This document shows, one piece after another, positions 33,835-44,325 of a DNA stretch of 64,000 bases; within the stretch, counting starts at the first letter, position 1; the number at the start of each line of letters is the position of its first letter. Below the pieces are notes generated by a model that saw nothing but the letters and a program-made list of their open reading frames with translations, did no database searches and was not told the DNA's origin. The stretch is from Periconia sp. R9002 (Eukaryota; Ascomycota; Dothideomycetes; Pleosporales; Periconiaceae). The position numbers and the translations under genes were made by a program. The DNA lies in the NCBI GenBank assembly GCA_023627715.1, contig JAMAHW010000013.1, positions 496,001 through 560,000 on the forward strand, in the 5' to 3' direction.

Positions 33835-36362
33835 ATTGAACAAAGTCAAATACGCATGCCACACACAGTCGACCATGCTATGTCCGCATCTGTGTTGCGT
33901 GTGTACATTCCCGAGAGTGTGACAGTACGTGAGAATAAAGTAGGTAGGTAAGTAGGTAGGTAGACACGGTAGATCAACGAAACGGGTTTCAGGGTCCATC
34001 CATCCATCCATCCCTCCAACAACATTTCCCACTCTCCCAGAACCCCGGGATCACCCAAGCTCAAAAAAAAGCGGTGGTACCTACATGTACCGTCGCGCCA
34101 AGCAAAACAAAACAAAACAGTTAATCACCGTTTAGATTGACATTACGAGGATTGGGTGTATCATGTATACAACTGTACAATCCCAGGGAAAGAAGGTACC
34201 GGTCACGCCGGTATGTAGATCGGCGACGACCTTCTTCACCGATACCAGGTATCCGCGCTGGGGGCCAGCACACATTACCTATGGCAGATTCACTGCACAC
34301 GTGATGGGGGAATGGCTCGCCTTATATACATACATATTTAAAGATGGGTCAATGTGAAACATACATAAACGTTCGATTTACCAGGTCGATCAATCAAGTA
34401 AGCAAGGAAGGAAGGAAGGTGGTCTAGAAAGATTGATGGACCGATAAACGGTCAGAAAAAGCAAGGACGAACAATGGATCCATGCTTTATAACTAGGTAT
34501 CCGTTCAACGGTTCTGTCGGAAAAGCCACACAACAGAAAAGAAAGGTAGAAAGAAGAAGGAGGACCCCGATCCTTCGGAAAAGGAAGAGGAGTTGGGAAA
34601 AGGTATATGATACCTAATCACGCAATAACAACAACACGCGAGACGGAACGAACGAACGGACACGGACGAAGGAAGGATGATGATGATGCTGATGATGAGA
34701 AGGTCGTTTGTGGATTAGTGAGAACTTTAGGTAGAAGATAGATGATGAGCAAGGTGTGCGTGCGTGCGGCTCTTTTTTACACGAAAGAGCGAGCGAGGTA
34801 CCTAGCGCGCCCGTATTACATGCATGAAATTGATTGATGAGCCGGATGAGCGACAACGATGCGATTAGAGACAGAAACACTTCAAAGCAAATGTTAAAGC
34901 AAAGACACGCACGTACCACGCGTTGTTGGTTGCTGTCTTTCCCTTCTCTCCGTCTCACTCACAAAGTAGTTAGGTAGAGTAACTCCATACTCGAAAGGTA
35001 GGAAAATACCCTACCCTGTCCATGTCTGTAAAAGCATCGCATCACATCGCATCCCATAAGCCATTTTTGCACATCCAAAAAGCTTGCTGATCAAGCCAAA
35101 CCCGTCCCATTGGCTGCCGTATTGCAGGTGCAGGGTAAGGCACCCCCCCCTCCCTTTCCTCCAGGCCATTACAGCAAAAGGGAAACACGGATACGGAAGG
35201 TTGCACAGGACGGTGTATCCAATCCTGAAATCTGGGAGTCCTCCATCACACACACAGGGCACCGCGGCCGCGCTCCCCCCGGCGCACCTCCCGAACTCCG
35301 AAGTGCTTACAATAGAAATAAGGGTACGACGGGTACGGTAAGGTGAGGGGACTATTGGGTGTGTGTGTGTGTACTGTATGTGGCTACCCGCGTTCAAGAT
35401 GGTTAGTTGGTTCATGAATGGGTGGACTGGGAGTTCCGTGGTACTTAGGCCTTTGCGCATATGTATGTACGGGTTGAGACTGACTACCTACATACCGTGT
35501 TGCGCCTCCGGAGAATGGAGGTCTGCGGTAGGCTTGTCACCCGCCTCGCTTCGAGCGGTTTTTTCTTCTTCTTGGACCATAGATTCTGTCTAGATGCGGA
35601 TGGGTGGAGACAAAAAGAAAGGACAATAACGGTCTCACGTCATTCAACGAACTTCTTCTTTGTTCTTTTGCATGGACGAAAAGAGTCTTGGTCCGATTCG
35701 GTGCATTCATCCATGAAAGCTGACCTTACCTTCGCCACATGTCATTGCAACACTAATCACCCTGTGCCACTGAGTTTTTGAAAACCAGGAAAACATCATC
35801 ATTTCACTACATAGCTCAGTCTTTGCTTTGTTACACACCGAGTCAAAAAAAGTACATGGATGTGAAAGGTAGAAAACGGGGAGTATCCGCGCCAGAAGAG
35901 GACAAGAAAATGTGCTTATTAGGAGACATGTAAGGGAAAGATGTTGGATAGAGAAGAAAAGGGCCAATGGCCTTGGATGCGTTGTAGTAGTAACATTACA
36001 GAGCCAGACCCACACTTTGGTTGTCAAAAAAATTGACCCCATTCCAAACAAGTAGCCTTGCGACGATCGAATATAGTACGGTCGATGGGAATGAGGAAAC
36101 AGAAGTACGCTCAAGTATCGGAAGAAGCGCATGGTTTTGATGTGGTGACAGCCCCGGCCCTCGCAGGGTATCATAGAGAAATCCGGGACGGAAGCAGCCA
36201 CCCAACCAAGGTCGAATGAGCATAGGGAAGGGACATGAAGAAAAGCATTTTCACAACGCCGTGCATAAGGGAATACCGTCTGTCGCTGTCAAAGACATAC
36301 GTCCAGTGTCTCAAATCCCAACGAAAGTCTTTTTGGGGTCCAAATGCAAAATACCCCTCGGA
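33835..36362. other. Long intergenic region with microsatellites
   Basis: 2.5 kb. TAGG-type tetranucleotides lie at about 33940-33963, ATCC-type at about 33996-34014, a GGAA run near 34405 and GT dinucleotides at about 35359-35372. No gene is supported. The right end is the 3' side of the G-alpha gene. Confidence 0.4.
33940..34014. repeat. Tetranucleotide microsatellites (TAGG)n and (ATCC)n
   Basis: Two short runs of related tetramers about 30 bp apart, in non-coding DNA. Confidence 0.8.
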
Positions 36363-37583
36363 TTATATCAAACCGCACAACCGCAAATTTTCTTGAATGA
36401 TGATGTCTGAAATTCGTCAGCAAACGTTCTTATGTCAGTGCATTGCATAAAAAAGGGTCTTACCGTTAACAGCAGCCATGACGAATCGGATTTGCATGGT
36501 GTCTGTGGCACAGGTGAAGTGGGTATAGATTTGCTTGGTTTCGTGCTGGTTCAGTGACACAAATCGGTTCAGGATGTAGTCGCAGGCAGCGGCGTAATCT
36601 GGGCCGCCCTCGTAGTCGGGGAAGTAGTTAACCATCGGGCTAACGGGGAGCTTCTCCTTGAACCTATCGATCTTGTTCAAAAACAGGATGATGGACGTCT
36701 TGACGAACCACCGCGAGTTGCAAATCGAGTCGAAAAGGGTCAGGGCCTCTTGCATACGGTTCACCGTCTCATCTTCGAAGAGCAGCTGGTCGTACTCGGA
36801 AATGGCGACCAGGAATAGAATGGTGGTGACATTTTCGAAACAGTGTATCCACTTCTTTCTTTCCGATCGCTGGCCACCAACGTCGAACATGCGATATGTG
36901 AGGTCTCCGATGATGAAAGTCGTCTCGGTAATACCGGTGGTCTTGACACGAGATCGGAGCACATCCTGGTCATTGGGAATGTAATCGGGTGCTGCGATGC
37001 GGTCAATGGAGTCGAAGTAGCTGGTGTCATTAGTATTTGTAATCAAGCGTACCGTGCACCTTTTGCACTCACTATTTGGCAGAATCGTTGAGCTGGTATT
37101 CGCGCGAGCGCTGGAAACATTGCTGAACGCCGACATCTTTCCAGAGAACGGAAATGGCGTTTCCAACTTGTGGAGGAAGGCTGTCGCCCTCAATCTGAGC
37201 GGGTTGCATGAAGATGGTTTGCACGTGGTGTTCGGCGCGCTGATCGTCGAGAGGCAACTCGAGCGATTCCATGGCCTCGAGAATCACGCGCATCGACTGT
37301 ACGGTGTTGCTGAAGATAATCTCCTTAAAGGACTCGCGCTCATCGCGAGAGTAGCCTCCTTCGTGGATAAGCTTCATCTGCTTAAGTATGGTAGACTTTC
37401 CGGATTCACCGGCACCTGTTGCACGTCAGACGGGTAATGGCATTCATTGGGAGGGTCCAACGAACCGAGCAGGAGCATCTTGATCTCATTACGCTGCAGC
37501 ATCTTGTCGCGCTTGAGTTGGTTCTCAATCTCCTCGTTCCTCTGCTTCCCCTCCTTCTCTTCTGTGCTCATTCCACAACCCAT
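36363..37583 (-). CDS. gna1: G protein alpha subunit, group I (G-alpha-i-like)
   Basis: Four exons: 37466-37583, 37073-37415, 36464-37020 and 36363-36406; introns 50, 52 and 57 nt; exactly 353 aa. MGCGMS gives the N-myristoylated Gly2 and palmitoylated Cys3. The P-loop GAGESGKS is at 40-47, switch regions include [18 protein letters not shown] is the guanine-specificity motif and TCATDT the second. The C-terminus CGLI carries the Cys that is a pertussis-toxin site in this class. It belongs with FadA, GNA-1 and MagB, which control growth, conidiation, mating and pathogenicity via cAMP signalling. The last exon encodes only 14 residues. The 3.4-kb upstream space is notable. Confidence 0.98.
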
Positions 37584-40500
37584 GGTGACGACGGGAGAGG
37601 GCGGGTTGAATTGGTATTAAGGTAGATGAAAATGCGTGGTTCCGTCGAAAGACCGGCCGACACGGAAAGCCTGCGAGGATAGTCAATAATGGTGCCGCTG
37701 TCGAGCGAAGGCGGTTGCAGCGGAGGCGGAGAAGCAAGCAACGAGGCTGCGACGAGGGTTTGGTGCGGAGGTAAGGTGTTGAGCGGTGGATTGGTCGTCG
37801 CCGCTGGGTGGTCAAGGAAAAGGGAAGGAGCAGGCGGCCGGGGCAACGGGGCAGGCGCGGGTTCAGGGGACAGGCTGGTGTGAAGCAGAGGTGACGGGGT
37901 GAAGGGCGAGGGAGAACTCACGTATGGATTATTAAAAAAGAGAGGTAGGTGTAGGACTGTAGCAGTCGACGACTCGCAGGTTGGGATGCAGAGTGCAGTG
38001 CGGGTGAAGGGGGCGAAAGCGCGCAGGCGGGAGATGGAATGATGAATGATTGATGGAGAGGGTGCGGGCTTCGGCGCTGAAGGATGGGCCGGGGGTGGTG
38101 GTGCGTGTGTGTGGCAGGTAGGCCGTCGACAGTCCAGTCGATCAATGGGGTCTCTCCTCTAGCACTAATAAACAGCAAAGAGCAGAGAAGTTTTGTGGAA
38201 GAAAAGCACGGGGCAGGGAAGGGCAGGGCGAGAGCAGGGTAGCCTGGGCCTGGCACTGGCACTGGTACAATTGGTAGTAGCTATCTACAGTAAGTAGAGC
38301 ACATGTACTGTAGAGCAGAGGACAATGCAATCAATCGTGTACAGGCAGATGGGTAGGATGATTGTTGGCCGTGGTAGTAGATGATAAAGAGGCAAGTGAA
38401 AAAAGCAAAGAGAAAGAGAGAGAGAGGGAGGGAGAAAGAATCGATAGGTAGCAGTAACAAGAGGGTGAAGGTTCTCTTCAGCAGCAATGGGGAATGATGG
38501 CGTGCCTATGGTTGCCGTACTAATGCGAGCAGGTGTCTGGTCAGGTCTGGCTGGTCAGGGACGGTGGACGGTGGATGCAATCGGCCAGCGGCAGAAGAGC
38601 AGAGGCCAAGGAGACTGTTCCCTTTGGGGGATTGGTCCGCCGTCCTCTCCTGGGGCTTTTCCCGAAAGGACCACCATCCCGTACTACCACCGCCAGTCAC
38701 TATGTACTGTCCACCACCGTGTCGCAATTCGTCTCCACCCTGCCCATCATGCCGACATGCTCTTTCTTTACAGTACCCTCACCTCCGTGAAACATCCAAG
38801 CATCCAACTCGCTGTCTACTGCACTGCATTTTCATCTTCACCGTACGTACTGAAGTGGCCCAACATGGAATGCCCTAGCCGTCATCGCCAGCAGTCTAGT
38901 GCCATCGCTAAGCACTCAACTGAGTGAGCCGTGAGAAGTCTCCACCCCCTACAGACGTCCCCATTTGCCCCCTTCCTTCTACGGTAACCCTAGTCCAACC
39001 TAAAATCCATTCCTATCGCCCCCCCTTCTTTGCCTGTTGCATCTGCTACGCGTCTTGTCTGATTGATCTGACTAGGTAGCAGTCCATCATTCTGGAAGCC
39101 TTGTCGAAAGGGAAGAAAAAAAAATAGGGGGCGCGCCATCTGCTAACCACCACCCCGGCTAGTCTTGAAACCTTTTCTGCATCTTGGCCGCTGCATCCCT
39201 TCTCTTCTGATCTGCTCCTCTTCCCGCCCCCTGGAATTACGACTCTCTCCTCTGGATGCGACATCTGCTCTCCCCATCCACTCAAGTGCTGTCAATCTCG
39301 CCTCGCTTCATCATCTCATCCTTTTAGTCTTCGTTAATCTGATTCATTGGCCTTGCCCTGGCCCTCTTTTGCCTTCCATCGGCACATTTTTCAATCCAAA
39401 CCTTCTCGCGCTGCTCCAAACCGCCTTCATTTCCTTGAATCGCGAATCCACCTGGCGTTGCGCCAATCCGCACTGTGCAACCTTGTTTCTGGCCGCACTA
39501 ATCTTCCCCCGACCCCTTGCCCGCCAAACCCTTTTCCTTGCATGACACGCTACCACGCTTTCCTCCGTACCACTCTCTGCTCTACTCTACTCTACTCTAC
39601 CGACGACATTCCTGCCTTGTACCTATTGTCTTTGTTTTTTGTTTGTTTGTTTTCGTCCTCCAAACATGGTGCATAAACCAGGACAGGACAGAACAGGATA
39701 TGTATAGACTTAGCACGGAGATATTTTGGGACCATGTACGACGGGCAGGAGAGGTGCAGCAGTAGCAGTACAGAGCCTCCCCGCCGGGAATCTTGATCGT
39801 CTATAATTACAAAGTAACTATGTACATTCATAGTCAAGCCCATCCATGGATCGGACTTCACGATTAGAAACAATAAAGTATGTATGTATTGTTCTGCAAA
39901 ATCGGAGGCTCAGCCCAGTCTCGGGATGCCGTCTTGCAGGAACCGTTTCCCAAGGGCCAAAAAATCTTCCGGCAGCTCACGAGTGATTAGATAAGAAGGG
40001 GCGGGCTGATGGGGCTGCTGCAGGGCACAGTAGAGTTTGTTTCTGATGATTATCGTCAGGTGGGAGGCAGAATGAGACATGTTGCCTGCTGTCCTGCTGT
40101 CGCCTTACGGCAACCTCGTCGGTCCCGTGCGGGGCGGAGCGGATCGTACCGAGCGAACGCTGCCAACATGGCAAAGAATAGAAACGAACCTCTGCGAGCA
40201 AGAGGCACAGTTGTCCATTGAGGAAATCAAAAGTCTCTGGATGCAAACGTCTGTAGGAATAGCCAGCCCAATGGACCAAAAACAGGTACTCGATCCACAG
40301 GCGACATGGTTACTGGATGCCGACTCCACCCAAGCAACGAATGTGCATATGTACCTATGCCCGTGGAGACGGTATTTTGATATATATGGGGCGCTTCAAC
40401 GTACGCCAAGCCATGTCTTCACAGCCTCGCTCGCAAATAGGTAGCAATATTTAGCTACAGCACATCATCCGTCGACGTTGCGGGCGCGTAGCTGCAGCCG

Positions 40501-41049
40501 CCGATTCGGTAAGGCGTGACCTCGAAGCGCCAACCTCACTCTACCTCCATGTGCCTATCCTTGTTGGGACGCAGTCATACTCCACAGCAACCACACCACC
40601 GTCACGAGGATTCCATGAGAATTCTCTGGCAACCGCTCACCACCATGCAAAACCCCCATAGACACCATGTTTCTGGCCAATCCCTTTGCCTATGGCTGCA
40701 AGACGACGCCCCGGCGGCTGCCCATGCGTTGCCTCTGACGCAGCGCGAACAACGGGCCATGACGCTTACCTACCTGTCTACATATCATCAACACATCTCT
40801 TCCCCTTAGCATTTCTCCTGGATGCACATTACGGACATCCATGAGACGGAGACCGCGTTACGAATTTTCTTGAGTTTTCTCCTTCAATTTCCTTGTTGTC
40901 ACCGCTGCTGGACCAGTGTGGTTTTTCCCATCTCCATCAAAATACCTAATAATGCCGTCCTAGTAGATTCCTTCCTTTAGGTAAGTCACCATGTTTCGGT
41001 ACGCATGAACAAGGCCAATATTCACTGGGACGCAGCTCTCTGTACAACT
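37584..41049. other. Long intergenic region between divergent G-alpha and CFEM genes
   Basis: 3.4 kb flanked by two start codons facing away from each other, so it contains both promoters and leaders. It holds a CTCTA pentamer repeat near 39580-39601 and a homopurine stretch near 38400-38440. A likely 5'UTR intron of the CFEM gene closes it at 40981-41035. Confidence 0.45.
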
Positions 41050-43314
41050 ATGCTTCTAAGCCACCTCCAATGGCTGTGCATCATATTGCCTACTCTCGTT
41101 TTTGCTACGCCGCAACAAAACCTCTCGGATGCCTCCCAGGTTTCGCTTCCGGAGAATTTACAGAATCATGTTCCCACTTGTGCTCAGCCATGTCTACTTG
41201 CATCATTGACCGAACAATTCCCTCTCGCCTGTACGGTCCCACTAAGCTCCAGTTGTCTGTGCTCCACCTACAGTATCGGAGGACAATCGCTCGGGGAGAT
41301 AGCCCTTGGCTGTTTATATTCTTCTTGCTCTCCGGTTGGCCGCGAGGCCGATGAAGCATATAACATCTGCTTCGGCCAAACAGATGCTGTCAAGCCGACC
41401 TTGACGGCTTTGACAGTTCTGGCAGCTGCCTCCCCAAAGTCAGCAACCACGAGCGTGTCAAGTCCAATCGTTTCCACCGAGCCCTTCACCACTACGCCTC
41501 ATACCATGTCATCACTGGTGCCTACCGACACTGTTCACGTCAATTCCGTCCCATTAATAACCTCTTCGACACCTACTTCCTCACCAACACAATCTATGCC
41601 AGCAAGTGCTGCAGATCGACCCCAGACAATGAAACCTGAACAGATCGCTGGACTTTCTGTTGCTGCAGCTGCAGCATTCATCATCGCCATAGGCCTTGTT
41701 TTTCTTAGCATCTTCTTAAGGAAACGCCGGGAGAAAAGAAACGAGATTGACATCAATGAGAAGCCAGGCCTGCCCTCACCTCGTCCCGACAACCGATCTT
41801 ACTCTACACATTACTTTGACAAGAACAGGTCATTACCTGAGCTGCCTATCACTCAATTTCCGATACCCCCCACATCAGTACGCAGAATACCAAAAAACAG
41901 TACCGGCAATGCACAACCGACTTTTGGTACTCGTCCTCATCAGCTCAGCCATGGTATCGTTGCCTCCAGAGCACAACTGGGTGCTATATCACCAAAGAAC
42001 CTCGAACTGGTCCATCCTCTATTGCGTCAAAATTCAGTGCATCTCAATACAATGCACAACTCGTCTTCCCCGCCAGACCAGATTGGATTGGCTATAACTG
42101 CTGAACTGCCTAAGAAACCCGGCAAGACAAGTACTTCCTGGCAACCCATGCGTCGGCCGAGTTCGAAAGAGCCGAGAAAGTCGAGGTCCTCGCGTACATC
42201 TGAAATACTGCAGCGCCCAGACAGTACAGTAACTCAATGCACTGTCTTTGAGGAGGATGAAATGCCCGACGTTCCTGAATGTCGGCCACCATCGGCATTG
42301 TTACCAGCCTTCCCTGTTCCCCCAATCCGCAGTCTTCAGCCCTCAAGGCCTCCCCCACCTAAATTCCATCTTGAGCGGCCAGCGTACGCACCTGCAACTC
42401 AAAAACCGCTTCCTGAGCAACCCGATCTATTTCTAGACATACCTACTCGGCAAACAAAAACGCAGCCTCCGGTAACCACAGAAACAGGTTTTTCAGCAGG
42501 GTTGCCTTCGGGATCTTCGACCTCCAAGGGAGGGGAAAAGTCTAATTCATACAATGGAGACATACCAGACTATTATTTTACTTCCCATCGATCATTGCGG
42601 GGCCACGAACGGACTGGTAGTCCACAGGGTCGTAAGGAATTGGCAAAACCTTCCAATATGAAACTCAAGCTTTCATCGAGTAATGTGTCAAGGGCAACAT
42701 CGCGGGCGTCGACAAATATATGTGACTCTCAATCGTCCCGTACGTCTTTTGAAAGCGAGGTCACAGATGATCCGACACCGGAAAACGAAGACAACAACCA
42801 GCTGTCTCCGGTAGCTGAATCTCCCATCTCCCATCTCCGCTATCCTAAAGTCCCACGTGCATCTAATCAATTAGTACCACGAAGCCCCGCAAGCCCTCAT
42901 AGCCAGACTAGTCGAGACAGCCCACGCTGGCCGTCGGAACCGTCGTCGTTGCTCGTTAAACGACTGGGTGAGCAAGGAGCGCTACAACTTGGGAGTCCTT
43001 TACGGCTCGGCAGCCCTAGGAAGCCAGATGCAATAAATCATATGCGCAGCAACAGTATGGAAGTGTTGACTCCGGTGCGATCGAGTGAGCGTTCGATGCG
43101 CACGCAAAGTGGGGCGTGGCCACCGAAAAGCCCAGCCATGTATGAGCCGAGCGTCATTCGACCGTTGAGCATTCGTCCCAAACAATCAACACTTCAACCT
43201 CCCCAGGAGACCATGGACGTATTGAAAAGTCCAGCATGGATTACCAACCTTACGCCGACACGTCAAGGTGAAGACCTTTTAATTTCTGTTACATATTCCA
43301 AGGCCAAGCGTTGA
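41050..43314 (+). CDS. CFEM-domain membrane protein with long cytoplasmic tail
   Basis: I take the ATG at 41050, giving 754 aa. A 55-nt intron (40981-41035, GTAAGT...CGCAG) would remove the in-frame ATG at 41005, and the chosen start opens directly on a signal peptide, MLLSHLQWLCIILPTLVFA. Eight cysteines follow in CFEM order (CAQPC, AC, SSCLC, GCLYSSC, IC). Next come a Ser/Thr-rich stalk, one membrane segment (IAGLSVAAAAAFIIAIGLVF), a stop-transfer KRREKRNE and about 500 disordered residues with many Ser-Pro sites. CFEM proteins act as surface sensors or heme/iron-binding proteins; the single-span form with a long tail suggests a receptor or wall sensor, which is inference. Confidence 0.85.
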   Translation: MLLSHLQWLCIILPTLVFATPQQNLSDASQVSLPENLQNHVPTCAQPCLLASLTEQFPLACTVPLSSSCLCSTYSIGGQSLGEIALGCLYSSCSPVGREADEAYNICFGQTDAVKPTLTALTVLAAASPKSATTSVSSPIVSTEPFTTTPHTMSSLVPTDTVHVNSVPLITSSTPTSSPTQSMPASAADRPQTMKPEQIAGLSVAAAAAFIIAIGLVFLSIFLRKRREKRNEIDINEKPGLPSPRPDNRSYSTHYFDKNRSLPELPITQFPIPPTSVRRIPKNSTGNAQPTFGTRPHQLSHGIVASRAQLGAISPKNLELVHPLLRQNSVHLNTMHNSSSPPDQIGLAITAELPKKPGKTSTSWQPMRRPSSKEPRKSRSSRTSEILQRPDSTVTQCTVFEEDEMPDVPECRPPSALLPAFPVPPIRSLQPSRPPPPKFHLERPAYAPATQKPLPEQPDLFLDIPTRQTKTQPPVTTETGFSAGLPSGSSTSKGGEKSNSYNGDIPDYYFTSHRSLRGHERTGSPQGRKELAKPSNMKLKLSSSNVSRATSRASTNICDSQSSRTSFESEVTDDPTPENEDNNQLSPVAESPISHLRYPKVPRASNQLVPRSPASPHSQTSRDSPRWPSEPSSLLVKRLGEQGALQLGSPLRLGSPRKPDAINHMRSNSMEVLTPVRSSERSMRTQSGAWPPKSPAMYEPSVIRPLSIRPKQSTLQPPQETMDVLKSPAWITNLTPTRQGEDLLISVTYSKAKR

Positions 43315-44325
43315 GGCTCAGCACGCGACCCTTTTTTTAATCTTGCTCTCTCCCCCACCGCACACTTTTGTATGCTTCAACTTTCCTTCTAATTCTTCTT
43401 TCCATTTGACATTGAAATTTATTTCCTATTTTTTCTCTAATGCAGCACGAGATAGACTGTTAGCACTCTGTACTTTGCCTCTCCTTTGTAGCGTTATGTG
43501 AGTTACTGCTTCACGATACCCTCCTTGCTCTCATTTGTCGATTTCCATGTTTGCTTTCTTTTGTCTCTCTCCCTTTTCTTAAGCAAAGCATTGAATGGGC
43601 GTTGAGGGATTCGCAGTGCTAGAAGCTGGAATGTACAATAAGACTGGGCATCTCCGGGGAAATTTTCTCCGTGCAGTGTTTGTCAAGCGCGGGAGCAGGA
43701 TTTGGTGTTGGAATGGAGGGGTGGGGTTTTTTGCAGGACCGGATAAAAATAAAGAAAGTAAGGCTGGGCACACCCAGGCGCTTCACGTTTAGTCAGTCAG
43801 GCTAGGGAGGTTGTGATTGTGCAGCATATGGCCGGCCGGCCGGGTTGTTATCGTTTCAGTGATGGGCAAAGACGATACATTTGCAGCCTCGAAGCCCTGG
43901 CAGATAACCACCGGTTACAGTACACGAGCATTGCGGGCCTGTAGGATTGCCGGCTTGACTCGGAAGCCCTCTTGGGTATGATTGATTTTGCCTGCGGTTC
44001 ATGAAAACATAATGTCATTTTTTTCTCTCCCTCTCTTTGACCCAGATAGAGGAGGCGAAGATGTGGATTGGATTAGTAGGACAGTAGTCAGGATGGGAAA
44101 GAGCTTACTCACGGACGATAGGCTGCAGCACAAGCTTACCATACAGCAAGTCTTGTTGGCGGTCCATCTAAACTGAAATAATTATCCACGCCTACATACG
44201 TACATAATTGACTTACCCCACCGAGCCCCCCCACCATTCGTCATTAGCAGACCACAAAACCTTCGGGTCTCCCAACCTTCATTCTCTTTCCTCCTTCACT
44301 TTGACTTCTCTATACATCCGCCATC
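43315..44325. other. Intergenic: CFEM 3' side and transketolase promoter
   Basis: 1.0 kb. The last 50 bases before the transketolase ATG are strongly pyrimidine-rich (CTTTCCTCCTTCACTTTGAC), typical of highly expressed fungal genes. Confidence 0.5.
44274..44325 (+). promoter_or_regulatory. Pyrimidine-rich core promoter/leader of transketolase
   Basis: A CT-rich tract directly upstream of the ATG (context CCATC-ATG). CT boxes near the transcription start are common in strongly expressed filamentous-fungal genes; the role here is inferred. Confidence 0.5.

Noticed and set aside
37024..37437. 137-codon plus-strand frame opposite the G-alpha gene
   Set aside because: It crosses two introns of a perfectly conserved G-alpha on the other strand; a shadow.
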